From positions 1 to 36,675 of the forward strand of contig CAXRIA010000024.1 in the NCBI GenBank assembly GCA_964230805.1: 36,675 bases of DNA, in the 5' to 3' direction. The notes beneath the pieces were generated by a model. That model searched no databases and was not told the origin of the DNA. It saw nothing but the letters and a program-made list of their open reading frames with translations. Made by a program: the position numbers and the translations under genes. Positions 1 to 8,082 of this stretch are shown here, in pieces. The stretch comes from Flavicella sp964230805. Lineage in GTDB: Bacteria > Bacteroidota > Bacteroidia > Flavobacteriales > Flavobacteriaceae. The stretch's first letter is position 1. Each line of letters begins with the position of its first letter.

Positions 1-1
1 T

Positions 2-316
2 CAAGCTTTTATTGAAAAATCCGAGGAGATTTGTGAAAAAAATATGACGAATTTTAATTACGACGTTACTCAATTTGCAAGAGAAATGGGAATGAGTAGA
101 ACGCTTTTCTTTTCTAAAATTAAAACGATTACAGGACAAACTCCAAATGATTTTATTAAGACCTTACGATTAAAAAAAGCAGCAAAAATGATATCGTCAG
201 ATACTACAAAAAACATTTCTGAAATTGCGTATGAAGTAGGATTTAACTCACCCAATTATTTTAGCAAGTGTTTTAAAACCCACTTTGGCATAAATCCTAA
301 AGATTACGGAAATTAA
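2..316 (+). CDS. C-terminal part of an AraC-type regulator, probably a hybrid two-component system (5'-truncated by window edge)
   Basis: The reading frame is open from base 2, so the ATG at 44 is internal and the gene starts outside the window. The visible 104 residues are an AraC/XylS DNA-binding domain with two helix-turn-helix units: FAREMGMSRTLFFSKIK is the first recognition region and ISEIAYEVGFNSPNYFSKCF the second, ending in the usual FGINPKDY tail. The preceding segment (FIEKSEEICEKNMTN) matches the linker seen in Bacteroidota hybrid two-component regulators, which join a periplasmic sensor, kinase, receiver and AraC domain in one chain. Such regulators usually control neighbouring polysaccharide-use genes. 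The FGE gene 72 bp downstream on the same strand fits a sulfated-glycan locus extending to the left. The hybrid architecture is inferred, since only the DNA-binding end is visible. Confidence 0.85.
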   Translation, partial: QAFIEKSEEICEKNMTNFNYDVTQFAREMGMSRTLFFSKIKTITGQTPNDFIKTLRLKKAAKMISSDTTKNISEIAYEVGFNSPNYFSKCFKTHFGINPKDYGN

Positions 317-388
317 CCATTAAATAAAAGGGTTGTTTGTTCGTAAAAATTAGATCTCAGATGTAATGAAACTTAAAATAATTGAAAA

Positions 389-1516
389 ATGATGAACACA
401 TTCTATACATTCAAATTAAAACACCTTCATTTAATATTTGTTATTTTCTTATTGATTTATACTTCAAGCTGCCAACATACCCCCAAACCTCCTCAAACTG
501 CTGGGCATAGTTGCACACCCACACAAAGTCGGTTTAATTCACCAGCTAGCAAAACATCGAAAGAATCAACAGAAGCCAACAAAGAGGGTATGGTTCTTAT
601 TCCAGGCGGCACTTTTTCTATGGGTGGAGATGACGATCAGGCTTGGCGAGATGAGTATCCAAAGCATGAGGTGGTGATTGATTCGTTTTGGATGGATGTC
701 CATGAGGTGACAAACGCACAGTTTGCAGCTTTTGTAGAAGCGACTGGTTATGTAACCACTGCTGAAAAAGCCGTGGATTGGGAAGAAATTAAAAAAGAAT
801 TACCTCCAGGAACTCCAAAACCCGATGCGAGTCAATTGGCACCAGCATCACTGGTTTTTGTGCCTACAGATAAACCCGTGTCTCTGCGGGATGTAAGCCA
901 GTGGTGGCAATGGCGACAAGGTACCAACTGGAGACAGCCTGAAGGACCAGGCAGCAGTATCGTTGGGAAAGAAAATCATCCTGTCGTGCATGTCAGTTGG
1001 TTTGATGCGGTTGCCTATAGTGATTGGGCAGGCAAACGATTGCCTACAGAAGCTGAATGGGAATATGCCAGCAGAGGCGGACTCAAAGACGCAGTCTATG
1101 CTTGGGGCAATGAAGACCTGCGCTCTGGAAAACCAAAAGCCAATACTTGGGAAGGGAGCTTTCCTTATAAAAACAAAGAACGCGATGGTTTCTATTTTAC
1201 AGCTCCAGTGCAAAATTACAAGGCAAATGGCTATGGATTGTATGATATGGCAGGCAACGTTTGGGAATGGTGCGCCGACTTGTACAATGAAGACTATTAT
1301 AAAACCCTCGCAGACAAAACAACTGACAATCCAAAAGGTCCTGAGAAAAGCTATGACTCCAATGAACCTTATGCATTGAAAAGAGTTACAAGAGGAGGTA
1401 GTTTTTTATGCCACGACAGCTATTGTAGTGGCTACCGAAACAGCATGCGGATGAAAACCACTCCTGACACGGGAAGTATGCATACTGGGTTTAGAACTGT
1501 AGCATCAGTAAGGTAG
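389..1516 (+). CDS. Formylglycine-generating enzyme (sulfatase-activating) family lipoprotein
   Basis: The 375-residue protein starts with a lipoprotein signal peptide: hydrophobic residues 13-24, then a lipobox ending in Cys28, so it is probably exported and lipid-anchored. Residues from about 65 to the end form an FGE-sulfatase domain, with family motifs GGTFSMGG near the start, HPVVHVSWFDAVAYSDWAGK and RLPTEAEWEYASRGG in the middle, and NGYGLYDMAGNVWEW later. The catalytic segment RGGSFLCHDSYCSGYRNSMR keeps both active-site cysteines (Cys341 and Cys346), at the same spacing as Cys336/Cys341 of human FGE. That favours true sulfatase cysteine-to-formylglycine conversion over the FGE-like gliding proteins GldJ/GldK. 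No sulfatase is in the window; one may lie to the left. An alternative start is Met2. Confidence 0.88.
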   Translation: MMNTFYTFKLKHLHLIFVIFLLIYTSSCQHTPKPPQTAGHSCTPTQSRFNSPASKTSKESTEANKEGMVLIPGGTFSMGGDDDQAWRDEYPKHEVVIDSFWMDVHEVTNAQFAAFVEATGYVTTAEKAVDWEEIKKELPPGTPKPDASQLAPASLVFVPTDKPVSLRDVSQWWQWRQGTNWRQPEGPGSSIVGKENHPVVHVSWFDAVAYSDWAGKRLPTEAEWEYASRGGLKDAVYAWGNEDLRSGKPKANTWEGSFPYKNKERDGFYFTAPVQNYKANGYGLYDMAGNVWEWCADLYNEDYYKTLADKTTDNPKGPEKSYDSNEPYALKRVTRGGSFLCHDSYCSGYRNSMRMKTTPDTGSMHTGFRTVASVR

Positions 1517-1564
1517 CCACAAAAAAAAAGGAGAACCAATTCCTGTGAGTCAATGCTCCGATTG

Positions 1565-1581
1565 CGTGACCCCGGCAGGAT
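1565..1581 (-). repeat. 17-bp copy of the tRNA-Arg 3' end (possible attachment-site remnant)
   Basis: Bases 1565-1581 are identical to 1673-1689, which covers the last 15 bases of the tRNA-Arg gene (T-arm 3' strand, acceptor 3' strand and discriminator) plus two flanking bases. The copy lies 108 bp downstream of the tRNA in the transcribed direction. A duplicated tRNA 3' end is the typical scar of site-specific integration into a tRNA gene. No rest of a tRNA accompanies the copy. Confidence 0.6.
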
Positions 1582-1625
1582 GGTTTTTCCTGACAGTGCT
1601 CCGCGCTGAAAATAGTCCAAACAAT

Positions 1626-1653
1626 AAAACGCTCAAGCAAGCTTGGCGTTTTT
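1626..1653. terminator. Bidirectional hairpin terminator downstream of tRNA-Arg
   Basis: AAAACGC (1626-1632) pairs with GCGTTTT (1646-1652), continued by CAAG/CTTG around a CAAG loop with one bulged T. T runs follow on both strands. It lies just past the 3' end of the minus-strand tRNA, and could also stop transcription from the FGE gene on the plus strand. Confidence 0.7.
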
Positions 1654-1674
1654 CCTTATTGAACTATTTATTCG

Positions 1675-1748
1675 TGACCCCGGCAGGATTCAAACCTGCA
1701 ACCCTCAGAGCCGAAATCTGATGCGCTATTCAGTTGCGCCACGGGGCC
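1675..1748 (-). tRNA. tRNA-Arg (anticodon UCG)
   Basis: The 74-nt minus-strand gene folds into a full cloverleaf. The acceptor stem is GGCCCCG with CGGGGTC (one G-T pair). The D stem is GCGC/GCGC. The anticodon stem TCAGA/TCTGA encloses loop TTTCGGC, giving anticodon TCG. The T stem is GCAGG/CCTGC around TTTGAAT. The discriminator base is A, and CCA is not encoded (ACG follows), as is common in Bacteroidota. The last 15 bases are repeated at 1565-1581, and a GIY-YIG remnant lies immediately upstream. Confidence 0.95.
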
Positions 1749-1754
1749 TCATTG

Positions 1755-1899
1755 TATTTTGTTTTATAAACTCTCTTCCAATTCCTGATTTTAAATATTT
1801 TTCTCTTTTTCTTGCCTCAATCCGACAATCAAATTCTTCTTTATAAATTAAACGCCATGGAACATAAGATTCTAAACAGCATTTATATTGACCTGTTTT
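1755..1899 (-). pseudogene. GIY-YIG nuclease C-terminal remnant
   Basis: This minus-strand frame encodes about 48 residues resembling the C-terminal half of small stand-alone GIY-YIG nucleases of the UvrC/URI type. The diagnostic run is SYVPWRLIYKEEF, then EARKREKYLKSGIGREFIK, matching the usual PW-LVY-EEF ... EA-KREK-LKSG-GREF pattern. The N-terminal GIY and YIG motifs and catalytic Arg are absent, because the frame runs upstream straight into the yqeY 3' end. Downstream the frame reads into the tRNA-Arg gene and stops there. A leftover of a longer gene that inserted next to the tRNA is the simplest reading. Confidence 0.65.
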
Positions 1900-2347
1900 A
1901 AGCCAAACGTTTTTTGACGATGGTTGCAATTGTTTTTCCATCTGCTTTTCCTGCGAGCTGCTTGGAAGACATGCCCATTACTTTCCCCATATCTTTCATG
2001 CCAGCAGCACCTGTTTGAGCAATAATTTCTGCTACCACTGCTTCAATCGCCTCATCGCTCATCTGCGCAGGTAGAAATTGAGCAATGACATCTGCTTGTG
2101 CCAATTCCGGAGCTGCCAAATCTTCTCTTCCTTGTTCTGAAAACAATTGTGCACTGTCTTTTCGTTGCTTCACCAATTTCTGAAGAATTTTTAATTCTTG
2201 ATCCTCTGTCAATTCTTCTTTGGCTCCCGTTTCTGTCTGCGCCAATAAGATGGCTGATTTTACAGCTCTTAAAGAAGCCAGAGCGACTGTATCTTTCGCT
2301 TTCATTGCTTCTTTCAGCTTGTTCATTAGTTCTTTTTGCAAACTCAT
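1898..2347 (-). CDS. yqeY: GatB/YqeY domain protein
   Basis: This 149-residue cytosolic protein consists entirely of the YqeY domain, an alpha-helical module related to the tail of amidotransferase subunit GatB that is thought to bind tRNA. Its exact role is unsettled. Typical segments are the N-terminal LKEAMKAKDTVALASLRAVKSAI and the C-terminal MKDMGKVMGMSSKQLAGKADGK. The frame extends to a GTG at 2368, but that codon overlaps a promoter -7 element (2368-2375), so the ATG at 2347 is chosen. It lies downstream of ftsZ but is separated from it by a strong terminator, so it is its own transcription unit. Confidence 0.93.
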   Translation of the reverse strand: MSLQKELMNKLKEAMKAKDTVALASLRAVKSAILLAQTETGAKEELTEDQELKILQKLVKQRKDSAQLFSEQGREDLAAPELAQADVIAQFLPAQMSDEAIEAVVAEIIAQTGAAGMKDMGKVMGMSSKQLAGKADGKTIATIVKKRLA

Positions 2348-2367
2348 GCTACTCAATTTTAGAAGCA

Positions 2368-2375
2368 CAAATATA
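2368..2375 (-). promoter_or_regulatory. Bacteroidota -7 element upstream of yqeY
   Basis: On the minus strand this reads TATATTTG, a full match to TAnnTTTG, about 20 bp before the yqeY ATG. No clear -33 TTG is seen at the expected distance. It supports independent transcription of yqeY after the ftsZ terminator. Confidence 0.5.
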
Positions 2376-2430
2376 CTAAAAATAGCCTTAGCCCATAAGT
2401 CTCTTTTGAGAAGAATAAAATAACGGATAC

Positions 2431-2468
2431 AAAAAAAAACTCTTGCCGAACAGACAAGAGTTTTTTTG
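2431..2468. terminator. Strong intrinsic terminator after ftsZ (bidirectional)
   Basis: A long hairpin has the GC-containing stem CTCTTG/CAAGAG extended by A/T pairs, with a 9-nt loop. On the minus strand it is followed by nine T residues. It lies 17 bp after the ftsZ stop codon and marks the end of the division/cell-wall operon. It also works in sequence on the plus strand (seven T). Confidence 0.85.
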
Positions 2469-2484
2469 TACTTCTAGCGTACTT

Positions 2485-4545
2485 TTAATCGACATTGTCA
2501 TGTAAAAAAGAGTTGTTTGAACGCAATTGAATTTCATCATTGTCATCAATACTCAAGGTCGTTCTCGACTTTGAAATATCTGAACTCGATTCCTGCAAAT
2601 CAATCCCCATTCTTTTGTAAGCAGGCTGATTTTCAATATCATTTACGTTTTGATTGACATTATTCATGAACTTGTAATTGAATTTTTTCATTTTCTCTTT
2701 GCGCGAGTTGCTTCTTTTTTGCAATTCAGCAATTGTCAAATCTAAAGGCGATACCTCTTTGGAATCCACCACTTCGATTTCTTCGATCGGTGTTACTTCT
2801 TTTGTTTTCAGTTCAAGCTGCAATTCCTCTTCTTCTATTTGTACTTCCTCCGCCCCTTCTACGTTCATCTCGTTAACTGAAATCGTCGACGAATTCTGAA
2901 TGGTGGGCTCTATGTTTTCAAAATCTGAAAGACTGTATTTTATGACCTTAGAAGAGGCTTCTGGAACTACTTCGGTAGCGCCAAATACTTCGATTTCGTT
3001 CACATCTATTTCAGCATCTTCCTCAAGCACATAACGAATGGTTTCTTCTTTCGTCTCTTCTTTTATTTCTATGGGGTCTACGACTTCCAAATTCTTAATG
3101 AAAGTATCCACCTCCGCTCCTAAGTCATGTGGTGTTTTTCTTTCCTGCTTTACTTCCATCACCTCGTTTACGGGAAGGTCAAAAAGCAAATCCATCTGCA
3201 GGGGTTCTTGTACCTCCTGCGGCACTGTTTCGGTCTCTTTTTGGATTTCATCGATCACAAAATCATCTTCCAAATCAAAGGAAACGACTTCCTCTTGCAC
3301 ACTTTCCTGAGCGGTAATTTCCTCATATTCGACCTCTAAATTTTGGATAAAACTTGTTGTTTTGACAATCGCATTGGGAACTTCTTCCTCTTCTTCTCCT
3401 AATTGATGAACGATCTTACTTTCTTTTACAGAGGGCACTGCATTGCTTTCTTCGGAATTGTTTTGAAGCCCTTTTTGAGCGTCAAAATTGTACTCTGCTT
3501 TCTGCTCGTCTTCTAAGGTATGAATGATTCTTTTGACCTCTGTATTGGTAATATCACATTGTTGATCGGATGCAAACCCTGTCGCTACAACAGTCACAGC
3601 AATGGCGTCTCCAAGACTCTCATCTTCACCAACTCCCATAATTATATTCGCATCGTATCCTGCTTCCACCTGAATAAAGTCGTTGATCTCTCCAATTTCG
3701 TCCAACGTAACTTCTTCCGCTCCGGAAACAATGAGCAGCAATACATTTTTAGCTCCCGTAATTTTATTGTCATTCAACAATGGAGAATCCAATGCTTTTA
3801 CAATGGCATTTTTAGCACGATTGGTTCCTGATTCTTTGGACGAACCCATGATGGCTGTTCCGCTATTCGAAAGAACTGTTTTGGCGTCGTGTAAGTCAAT
3901 ATTTTGTTTGTAGTGGTGTGTAATTACCTCCGCAATTCCTCTTGAAGCTGTGGACAGCACTTCATCTGCTTTAGAAAAACCTGCCTTAAACCCGAGATTC
4001 CCATACACTTCGCGCAACTTATTGTTATTGATAACAATCAATGAGTCCACATGTTGACGCAATTCATCGACTCCTTTTTGCGCTTGCTCAGTACGTCTTC
4101 TACCTTCAAATTGAAAAGGCATGGTCACAATTCCTACGGTCAGAATGTCAAGGTCTTTCGCAATTTTTGCGATGATGGGCGCCGCTCCTGTACCGGTACC
4201 ACCTCCCATACCGGCAGTGATAAAAACCATTTTGGTTTGACTTGTGAGCATTTCTTGAATTTCGACCAAACTTTCTTTGGCAGCCTCTTCCCCAATCTCT
4301 GGATTGGCTCCTGCTCCTAATCCGGAAGTAAGAGAAGCTCCCAATTGAATTTTATTTGGAATTGGACTGTTGTCTAGGGCTTGTGCATCTGTGTTACAAA
4401 TCACAAAATCAACTCCTTTGGTGTTTTGCTGAAACATATAGTTTACAGCATTACTACCACCGCCTCCCACGCCAATAACTTTGATCGTATTGGATTGAGA
4501 TTTTGGCATATCAAATGAAATGTTATCGAATTCTGTGCTGCTCAT
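2485..4545 (-). CDS. ftsZ: Cell division protein FtsZ with extended acidic C-terminal linker
   Basis: This is the tubulin-like GTPase that forms the cytokinetic ring. The globular core (about residues 20-335) has the nucleotide-binding GVGGGGSNAVNYM (25-37), the signature GMGGGTGTGAAP (112-123) and the T7 synergy loop NIDLHD (215-220) that completes the neighbouring subunit's active site. At 686 residues it is far longer than the roughly 380 of E. coli. The excess is a Glu-rich, presumably disordered linker of about 300 residues. The tail ends in LRSNNSFLHDNVD, taken as the conserved C-terminal peptide that binds FtsA. The 117-bp gap before it is the largest in the cluster, so extra regulation of ftsZ is possible, though I see no clear promoter there. 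Confidence 0.98.
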   Translation of the reverse strand: MSSTEFDNISFDMPKSQSNTIKVIGVGGGGSNAVNYMFQQNTKGVDFVICNTDAQALDNSPIPNKIQLGASLTSGLGAGANPEIGEEAAKESLVEIQEMLTSQTKMVFITAGMGGGTGTGAAPIIAKIAKDLDILTVGIVTMPFQFEGRRRTEQAQKGVDELRQHVDSLIVINNNKLREVYGNLGFKAGFSKADEVLSTASRGIAEVITHHYKQNIDLHDAKTVLSNSGTAIMGSSKESGTNRAKNAIVKALDSPLLNDNKITGAKNVLLLIVSGAEEVTLDEIGEINDFIQVEAGYDANIIMGVGEDESLGDAIAVTVVATGFASDQQCDITNTEVKRIIHTLEDEQKAEYNFDAQKGLQNNSEESNAVPSVKESKIVHQLGEEEEEVPNAIVKTTSFIQNLEVEYEEITAQESVQEEVVSFDLEDDFVIDEIQKETETVPQEVQEPLQMDLLFDLPVNEVMEVKQERKTPHDLGAEVDTFIKNLEVVDPIEIKEETKEETIRYVLEEDAEIDVNEIEVFGATEVVPEASSKVIKYSLSDFENIEPTIQNSSTISVNEMNVEGAEEVQIEEEELQLELKTKEVTPIEEIEVVDSKEVSPLDLTIAELQKRSNSRKEKMKKFNYKFMNNVNQNVNDIENQPAYKRMGIDLQESSSDISKSRTTLSIDDNDEIQLRSNNSFLHDNVD

Positions 4546-4662
4546 AATAACTCTGTCTTTTTGATGAATATTTATCGGGGTTCACAAAACAGTGATGTGG
4601 TTTTAAAAAACAACCTCAGCGCTTTGCTTCTCTCTTTTGTTTACTATTTTATTTCTTAATCC

Positions 4663-6009
4663 TTATTCTGCGTTGTCTAAAAACTCTCGGAAGCGCTCTG
4701 TAAACTTTTCAAAAATGGATTTTTTCGTCCCTATTTGAGTACTTTGCTCACTTTCTTTCTCGGCAGAAATTTCCTCTTGCGATGTTTCCGTTGCGTCACT
4801 TTCTTCTCCTGCCTCCAATTCAGACGCCTCGGTAGTTTCTGATTTTTCTTGTTTTTCCAAACCTTCCATCAACAAGCCGACTGCAGTTGCGAATGATGGG
4901 CTACTCAAAGCCTCGTCGGAACCTCCTGCGAGATGCTCATTTGGAAACCCTATACGCGTATCCATTCCAGTGATGTACTCTACCAATTGCTTCAAATGTT
5001 TCACTTGCGCTCCTCCACCTGTCAACACAATTCCTGCAATGAGTTTTCCCTTTTGCGTTTCGTGTCCGTAATTTTTTATTTCTAAATAAACTTGTTCAAT
5101 AATCTCAGTAACGCGTGCATGTATGATTTTCGACAAGTTTTTCAAAGTAATCTCTTTCGGCTCTCTACCTCTCAATCCAGGAATCGAAACAATTTCATTC
5201 TCTTTATTCTCACCGGGCCAGGCAGAACCAAATTTCACTTTCAAAAGTTCTGCTTGTTTTTCTATGATTGAGCAACCTTCTTTGATGTCTTCAGTAATGA
5301 CATTTCCTCCAAAAGGAATGACAGCGGTGTGGCGAATAATACCATCTTTAAATATCGCCAAATCCGTCGTTCCTCCACCAATATCTATCAAAGCTACCCC
5401 CGCTTCTTTTTCTTCTTGGCTCAATACGGCCGCGGCTGAAGCCAGCGGCTCCAGTGTAATTTCTGACAAATCCAAACCTGCACTCTTCACACATCTTCCA
5501 ATATTTTTAATGGAAGACACCTGTCCTACCACGACATGAAAATTTGCTTCCAAACGCCCACCATACATTCCAATGGGCTCCTTGATGTGCTCTTGACTAT
5601 CTACTTTAAAATCTTGTGGCAATACATGAATAATCTCCTCTCCTGGCAACATGACCAATTTGTGAACCTGATTGATCAACTCCTCAATATCTGACTCATC
5701 AATTACCTTATCTGCATCATCACGCGTGATATAGTCACTGTGGTGAAGACTGCGAATGTGTTGTCCTGCAATACCTACTACAACATCCTTTATTTCTTGA
5801 CCTGAGACACTTTCTGATTCTTCGACTGCCTGCTGAATAGATTGAATCGTTTGTGTGATATTGTTTACAACGCCTCTTTTTACCCCGAGACTTTTTGCTT
5901 TTCCAATTCCTAAAACTTCAATTTTACCATACTCATTTTTACAACCAATCATGGCTACGATTTTCGTAGTTCCAATATCTAAGCCTACCGAAATATTTCT
6001 TTTTTCCAT
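4663..6009 (-). CDS. ftsA: Cell division protein FtsA
   Basis: This actin-like ATPase tethers FtsZ to the membrane and recruits later divisome proteins. Actin-fold nucleotide motifs are present: phosphate 1 VGLDIGTTKIVAMIG (8-22), phosphate 2 DIGGGTTDLAIF (209-220) and adenosine LTGGGAQ (329-335). The SHS2 (1C) domain lies at about residues 85-165. After a Glu/Ser-rich spacer (385-430), the C-terminus KSIFEKFTERFREFLD forms an amphipathic helix, the expected membrane-targeting sequence. Its start is 3 bp after the ftsQ stop, indicating tight co-transcription. Confidence 0.97.
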   Translation of the reverse strand: MEKRNISVGLDIGTTKIVAMIGCKNEYGKIEVLGIGKAKSLGVKRGVVNNITQTIQSIQQAVEESESVSGQEIKDVVVGIAGQHIRSLHHSDYITRDDADKVIDESDIEELINQVHKLVMLPGEEIIHVLPQDFKVDSQEHIKEPIGMYGGRLEANFHVVVGQVSSIKNIGRCVKSAGLDLSEITLEPLASAAAVLSQEEKEAGVALIDIGGGTTDLAIFKDGIIRHTAVIPFGGNVITEDIKEGCSIIEKQAELLKVKFGSAWPGENKENEIVSIPGLRGREPKEITLKNLSKIIHARVTEIIEQVYLEIKNYGHETQKGKLIAGIVLTGGGAQVKHLKQLVEYITGMDTRIGFPNEHLAGGSDEALSSPSFATAVGLLMEGLEKQEKSETTEASELEAGEESDATETSQEEISAEKESEQSTQIGTKKSIFEKFTERFREFLDNAE

Positions 6010-6012
6010 AAT

Positions 6013-6738
6013 CTAATTCTTTGTACAAACCACTTGGTTGTCGTATTTTAAATCAATCGTTTTATAATTTTCTATCGCTTCGTCTTGAATTGCTTTCTGA
6101 TAGAAAACCAATAGTTTTTTCAATTTTGCATCCAGTGCAACGATTTTGCCAATTCGAATTTCTTGATCGTACAACCGCGTTTTCAACAAATACGCTCCAC
6201 TAGAGGTTTTGTGAATTCCAACAATTAAATTTGTCAGAAATTCTTCACTATTTATTTTTTTCAACAATGAAAAAACGGCAGGTATGTCTTCTTTCGTTAA
6301 CTGCCCTGAAACCAATGGCACAGGTGCAGAATAATTTACCGACAATGGCATTTTAAGCCCCTTCCTGTCAATATAATAGCTCTCTTTCCCAGTGTTTACC
6401 CTTGCTAGCGGAGTTCGTTGCGTGATTTCTGTTTTTAAAGACCCCTCTATTGTCATATAGACTTTGGCGGCTTCCACGAGTGGATTTTCCACAACGCTCA
6501 ATTCAAACTCATGTAAATTTATTAAGGATTTTGGCTTGTTTTTCACCGGTTCATTTTTTTGTATTAACAATTTATTAACCATTTCATGGGTCATAAATAA
6601 ATTGTCTCCATTGGTAAATTCAACTTCCAAATCTTTTATTTTTCGTCGGTTGTTCTTTTGTGCCGAAAATCCAAATAAGAAAACGACCGTGGCCAACAAA
6701 AAAAAGCTTTTTATGTAAACGATGTATTTTTTCATCAT
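6013..6738 (-). CDS. ftsQ: Cell division protein FtsQ/DivIB
   Basis: This bitopic divisome protein links early and late division proteins. One N-terminal membrane segment (about residues 9-25) is followed by a periplasmic region with a POTRA-like part (from KIKDLEVEF) and a beta domain. Sequence conservation in this family is low, so the call rests on topology, length (241 aa) and position between murC and ftsA. The start codon overlaps the murC stop as ATGA, and a second Met follows immediately. Confidence 0.88.
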   Translation of the reverse strand: MMKKYIVYIKSFFLLATVVFLFGFSAQKNNRRKIKDLEVEFTNGDNLFMTHEMVNKLLIQKNEPVKNKPKSLINLHEFELSVVENPLVEAAKVYMTIEGSLKTEITQRTPLARVNTGKESYYIDRKGLKMPLSVNYSAPVPLVSGQLTKEDIPAVFSLLKKINSEEFLTNLIVGIHKTSSGAYLLKTRLYDQEIRIGKIVALDAKLKKLLVFYQKAIQDEAIENYKTIDLKYDNQVVCTKN

Positions 6739-8075
6739 AGGTCTTGATTTATTTCCTCTGCTATTTCCTCTACCAACACTCCTATGTCTCCTGCTCCAAG
6801 CATGACTACTATTCTGGCATCGGTTTTTTCAATAACCGTTCTTATTTCTTTTTTTGACAAGCATTGTTTTTTTGTCAACGCTACTTTTTCGAGCAACCCG
6901 TTAGAATCAATACCTTCAATAGGCAATTCACGAGCGGGATAAATATCCAACAACACCAGTTCGTCAAACTGAGACAAACTGTGCGCAAAATCTTCCATAA
7001 AATCTCTCGTTCTACTGAACAAATGCGGCTGAAAAATGGCCAATACTTTTTCAGACGGATACAGTTCTCGAACCGCATCTGCCACTGCGTTAATTTCTGT
7101 TGGATGGTGTGCATAATCATCGATCAAAACAAGCGCCTCTGATTGCACTTTGTATGAAAACCTCCGTTTCACTCCTCGGAAACTCTTTAGGGCATGGACA
7201 CTCTCAGAGAGGGGGACTCCGTATTGCTCAGAAAGTGCGATTGCAGCAAGAGCATTTGCTAAGTTATGCCTTCCTGGAAGTCTAAAAATAGCTTTAACGC
7301 AATTGCTTTTCGGTGTTTTGACGTCAAAAATATAGGCCCCGTTTTCGACGTTTACATTGAAAATCTCATAATCGGCTTCTTCATTTACAGCGTAGGTCAA
7401 GCCTTCAAGAGGCAACCCTTTGGCAACGATCAACGTTCCTGACACTTTTTTACCAAAATCACGAAAGGAATCTTCCAGCGATTCTTTTTCACCGTAAATA
7501 TCCAAATGGTCAGCATCCATAGAAGTCACACAAGCTACGTTTGGTGCCAATTGCAGAAAAGAACGGTCAAATTCATCGGCTTCTACCACAGAAACCTCGT
7601 CTTTTCCTAGGATCAAATTGGTATGATAATTTTCTGAAATTCCTCCCAAAAAAGAAGTGGCCTCTGTATTGCAAACTTTCATAATATGCCCCAATATCGC
7701 TGTCGTGGTGGTTTTTCCATGGGTTCCCGCAACTGCCAGACAAAAGGTATTCTTTGTAATCTCCCCTAAAACTTGAGCTCTTTTTAAAACCCTAAAATTA
7801 TGGTTTCTGAAGTAGGCCAATTGCTTGTGATCTTCGGGAATGGCAGGAGTAAAAATCACCAAAGTGTCTTCCTGATTTTTATAATCTTGTGGGATCTCAG
7901 CAACGTCGTCTTCGAAATGCACCTGTGCACCAGCGGCAACCAAATCTTTTGTAATCTGAGAGGGTACTTTATCGTAGCCTGCTACTTTCTTTCCGTTTTC
8001 CAAAAAATACTGCGCTATTGACGACATTCCAATACCGCCAATTCCAATAAAATATATGTGACTAACCTCTTTCAA
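6735..8075 (-). CDS. murC: UDP-N-acetylmuramate--L-alanine ligase MurC
   Basis: MurC adds L-alanine to UDP-MurNAc in the cytosol, the first peptide step of peptidoglycan synthesis. The N-terminal Rossmann motif GIGGIGMSSIAQYF (11-24) and the Mur-ligase ATP-binding loop AGTHGKTTTTAILG are followed by the central ligase domain (VVEADEFDRSFL) and a C-terminal domain with DDYAHHPTEI and FQPHLFSRT. The length of 446 aa is normal. The start is a TTG codon 7 bp after the murG stop. No in-frame ATG exists between it and an upstream stop, and the protein begins correctly there (KEVSHIYFIGIGG). Confidence 0.97.
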   Translation of the reverse strand: MKEVSHIYFIGIGGIGMSSIAQYFLENGKKVAGYDKVPSQITKDLVAAGAQVHFEDDVAEIPQDYKNQEDTLVIFTPAIPEDHKQLAYFRNHNFRVLKRAQVLGEITKNTFCLAVAGTHGKTTTTAILGHIMKVCNTEATSFLGGISENYHTNLILGKDEVSVVEADEFDRSFLQLAPNVACVTSMDADHLDIYGEKESLEDSFRDFGKKVSGTLIVAKGLPLEGLTYAVNEEADYEIFNVNVENGAYIFDVKTPKSNCVKAIFRLPGRHNLANALAAIALSEQYGVPLSESVHALKSFRGVKRRFSYKVQSEALVLIDDYAHHPTEINAVADAVRELYPSEKVLAIFQPHLFSRTRDFMEDFAHSLSQFDELVLLDIYPARELPIEGIDSNGLLEKVALTKKQCLSKKEIRTVIEKTDARIVVMLGAGDIGVLVEEIAEEINQDL

Positions 8076-8082
8076 ACTAACT

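Noticed and set aside
389..1516. Gliding motility lipoprotein GldJ/GldK
   Set aside because: These share the FGE fold but are longer and, as far as I know, lack the catalytic cysteine pair, which is present here.
1432..1620. 62-codon minus-strand frame through the 17-bp repeat
   Set aside because: It overlaps the FGE gene on the other strand, and the product shows no recognisable pattern.
1643..1846. 67-codon plus-strand frame across the tRNA
   Set aside because: It is the antisense reading of tRNA-Arg; the tRNA cloverleaf fully explains the region.
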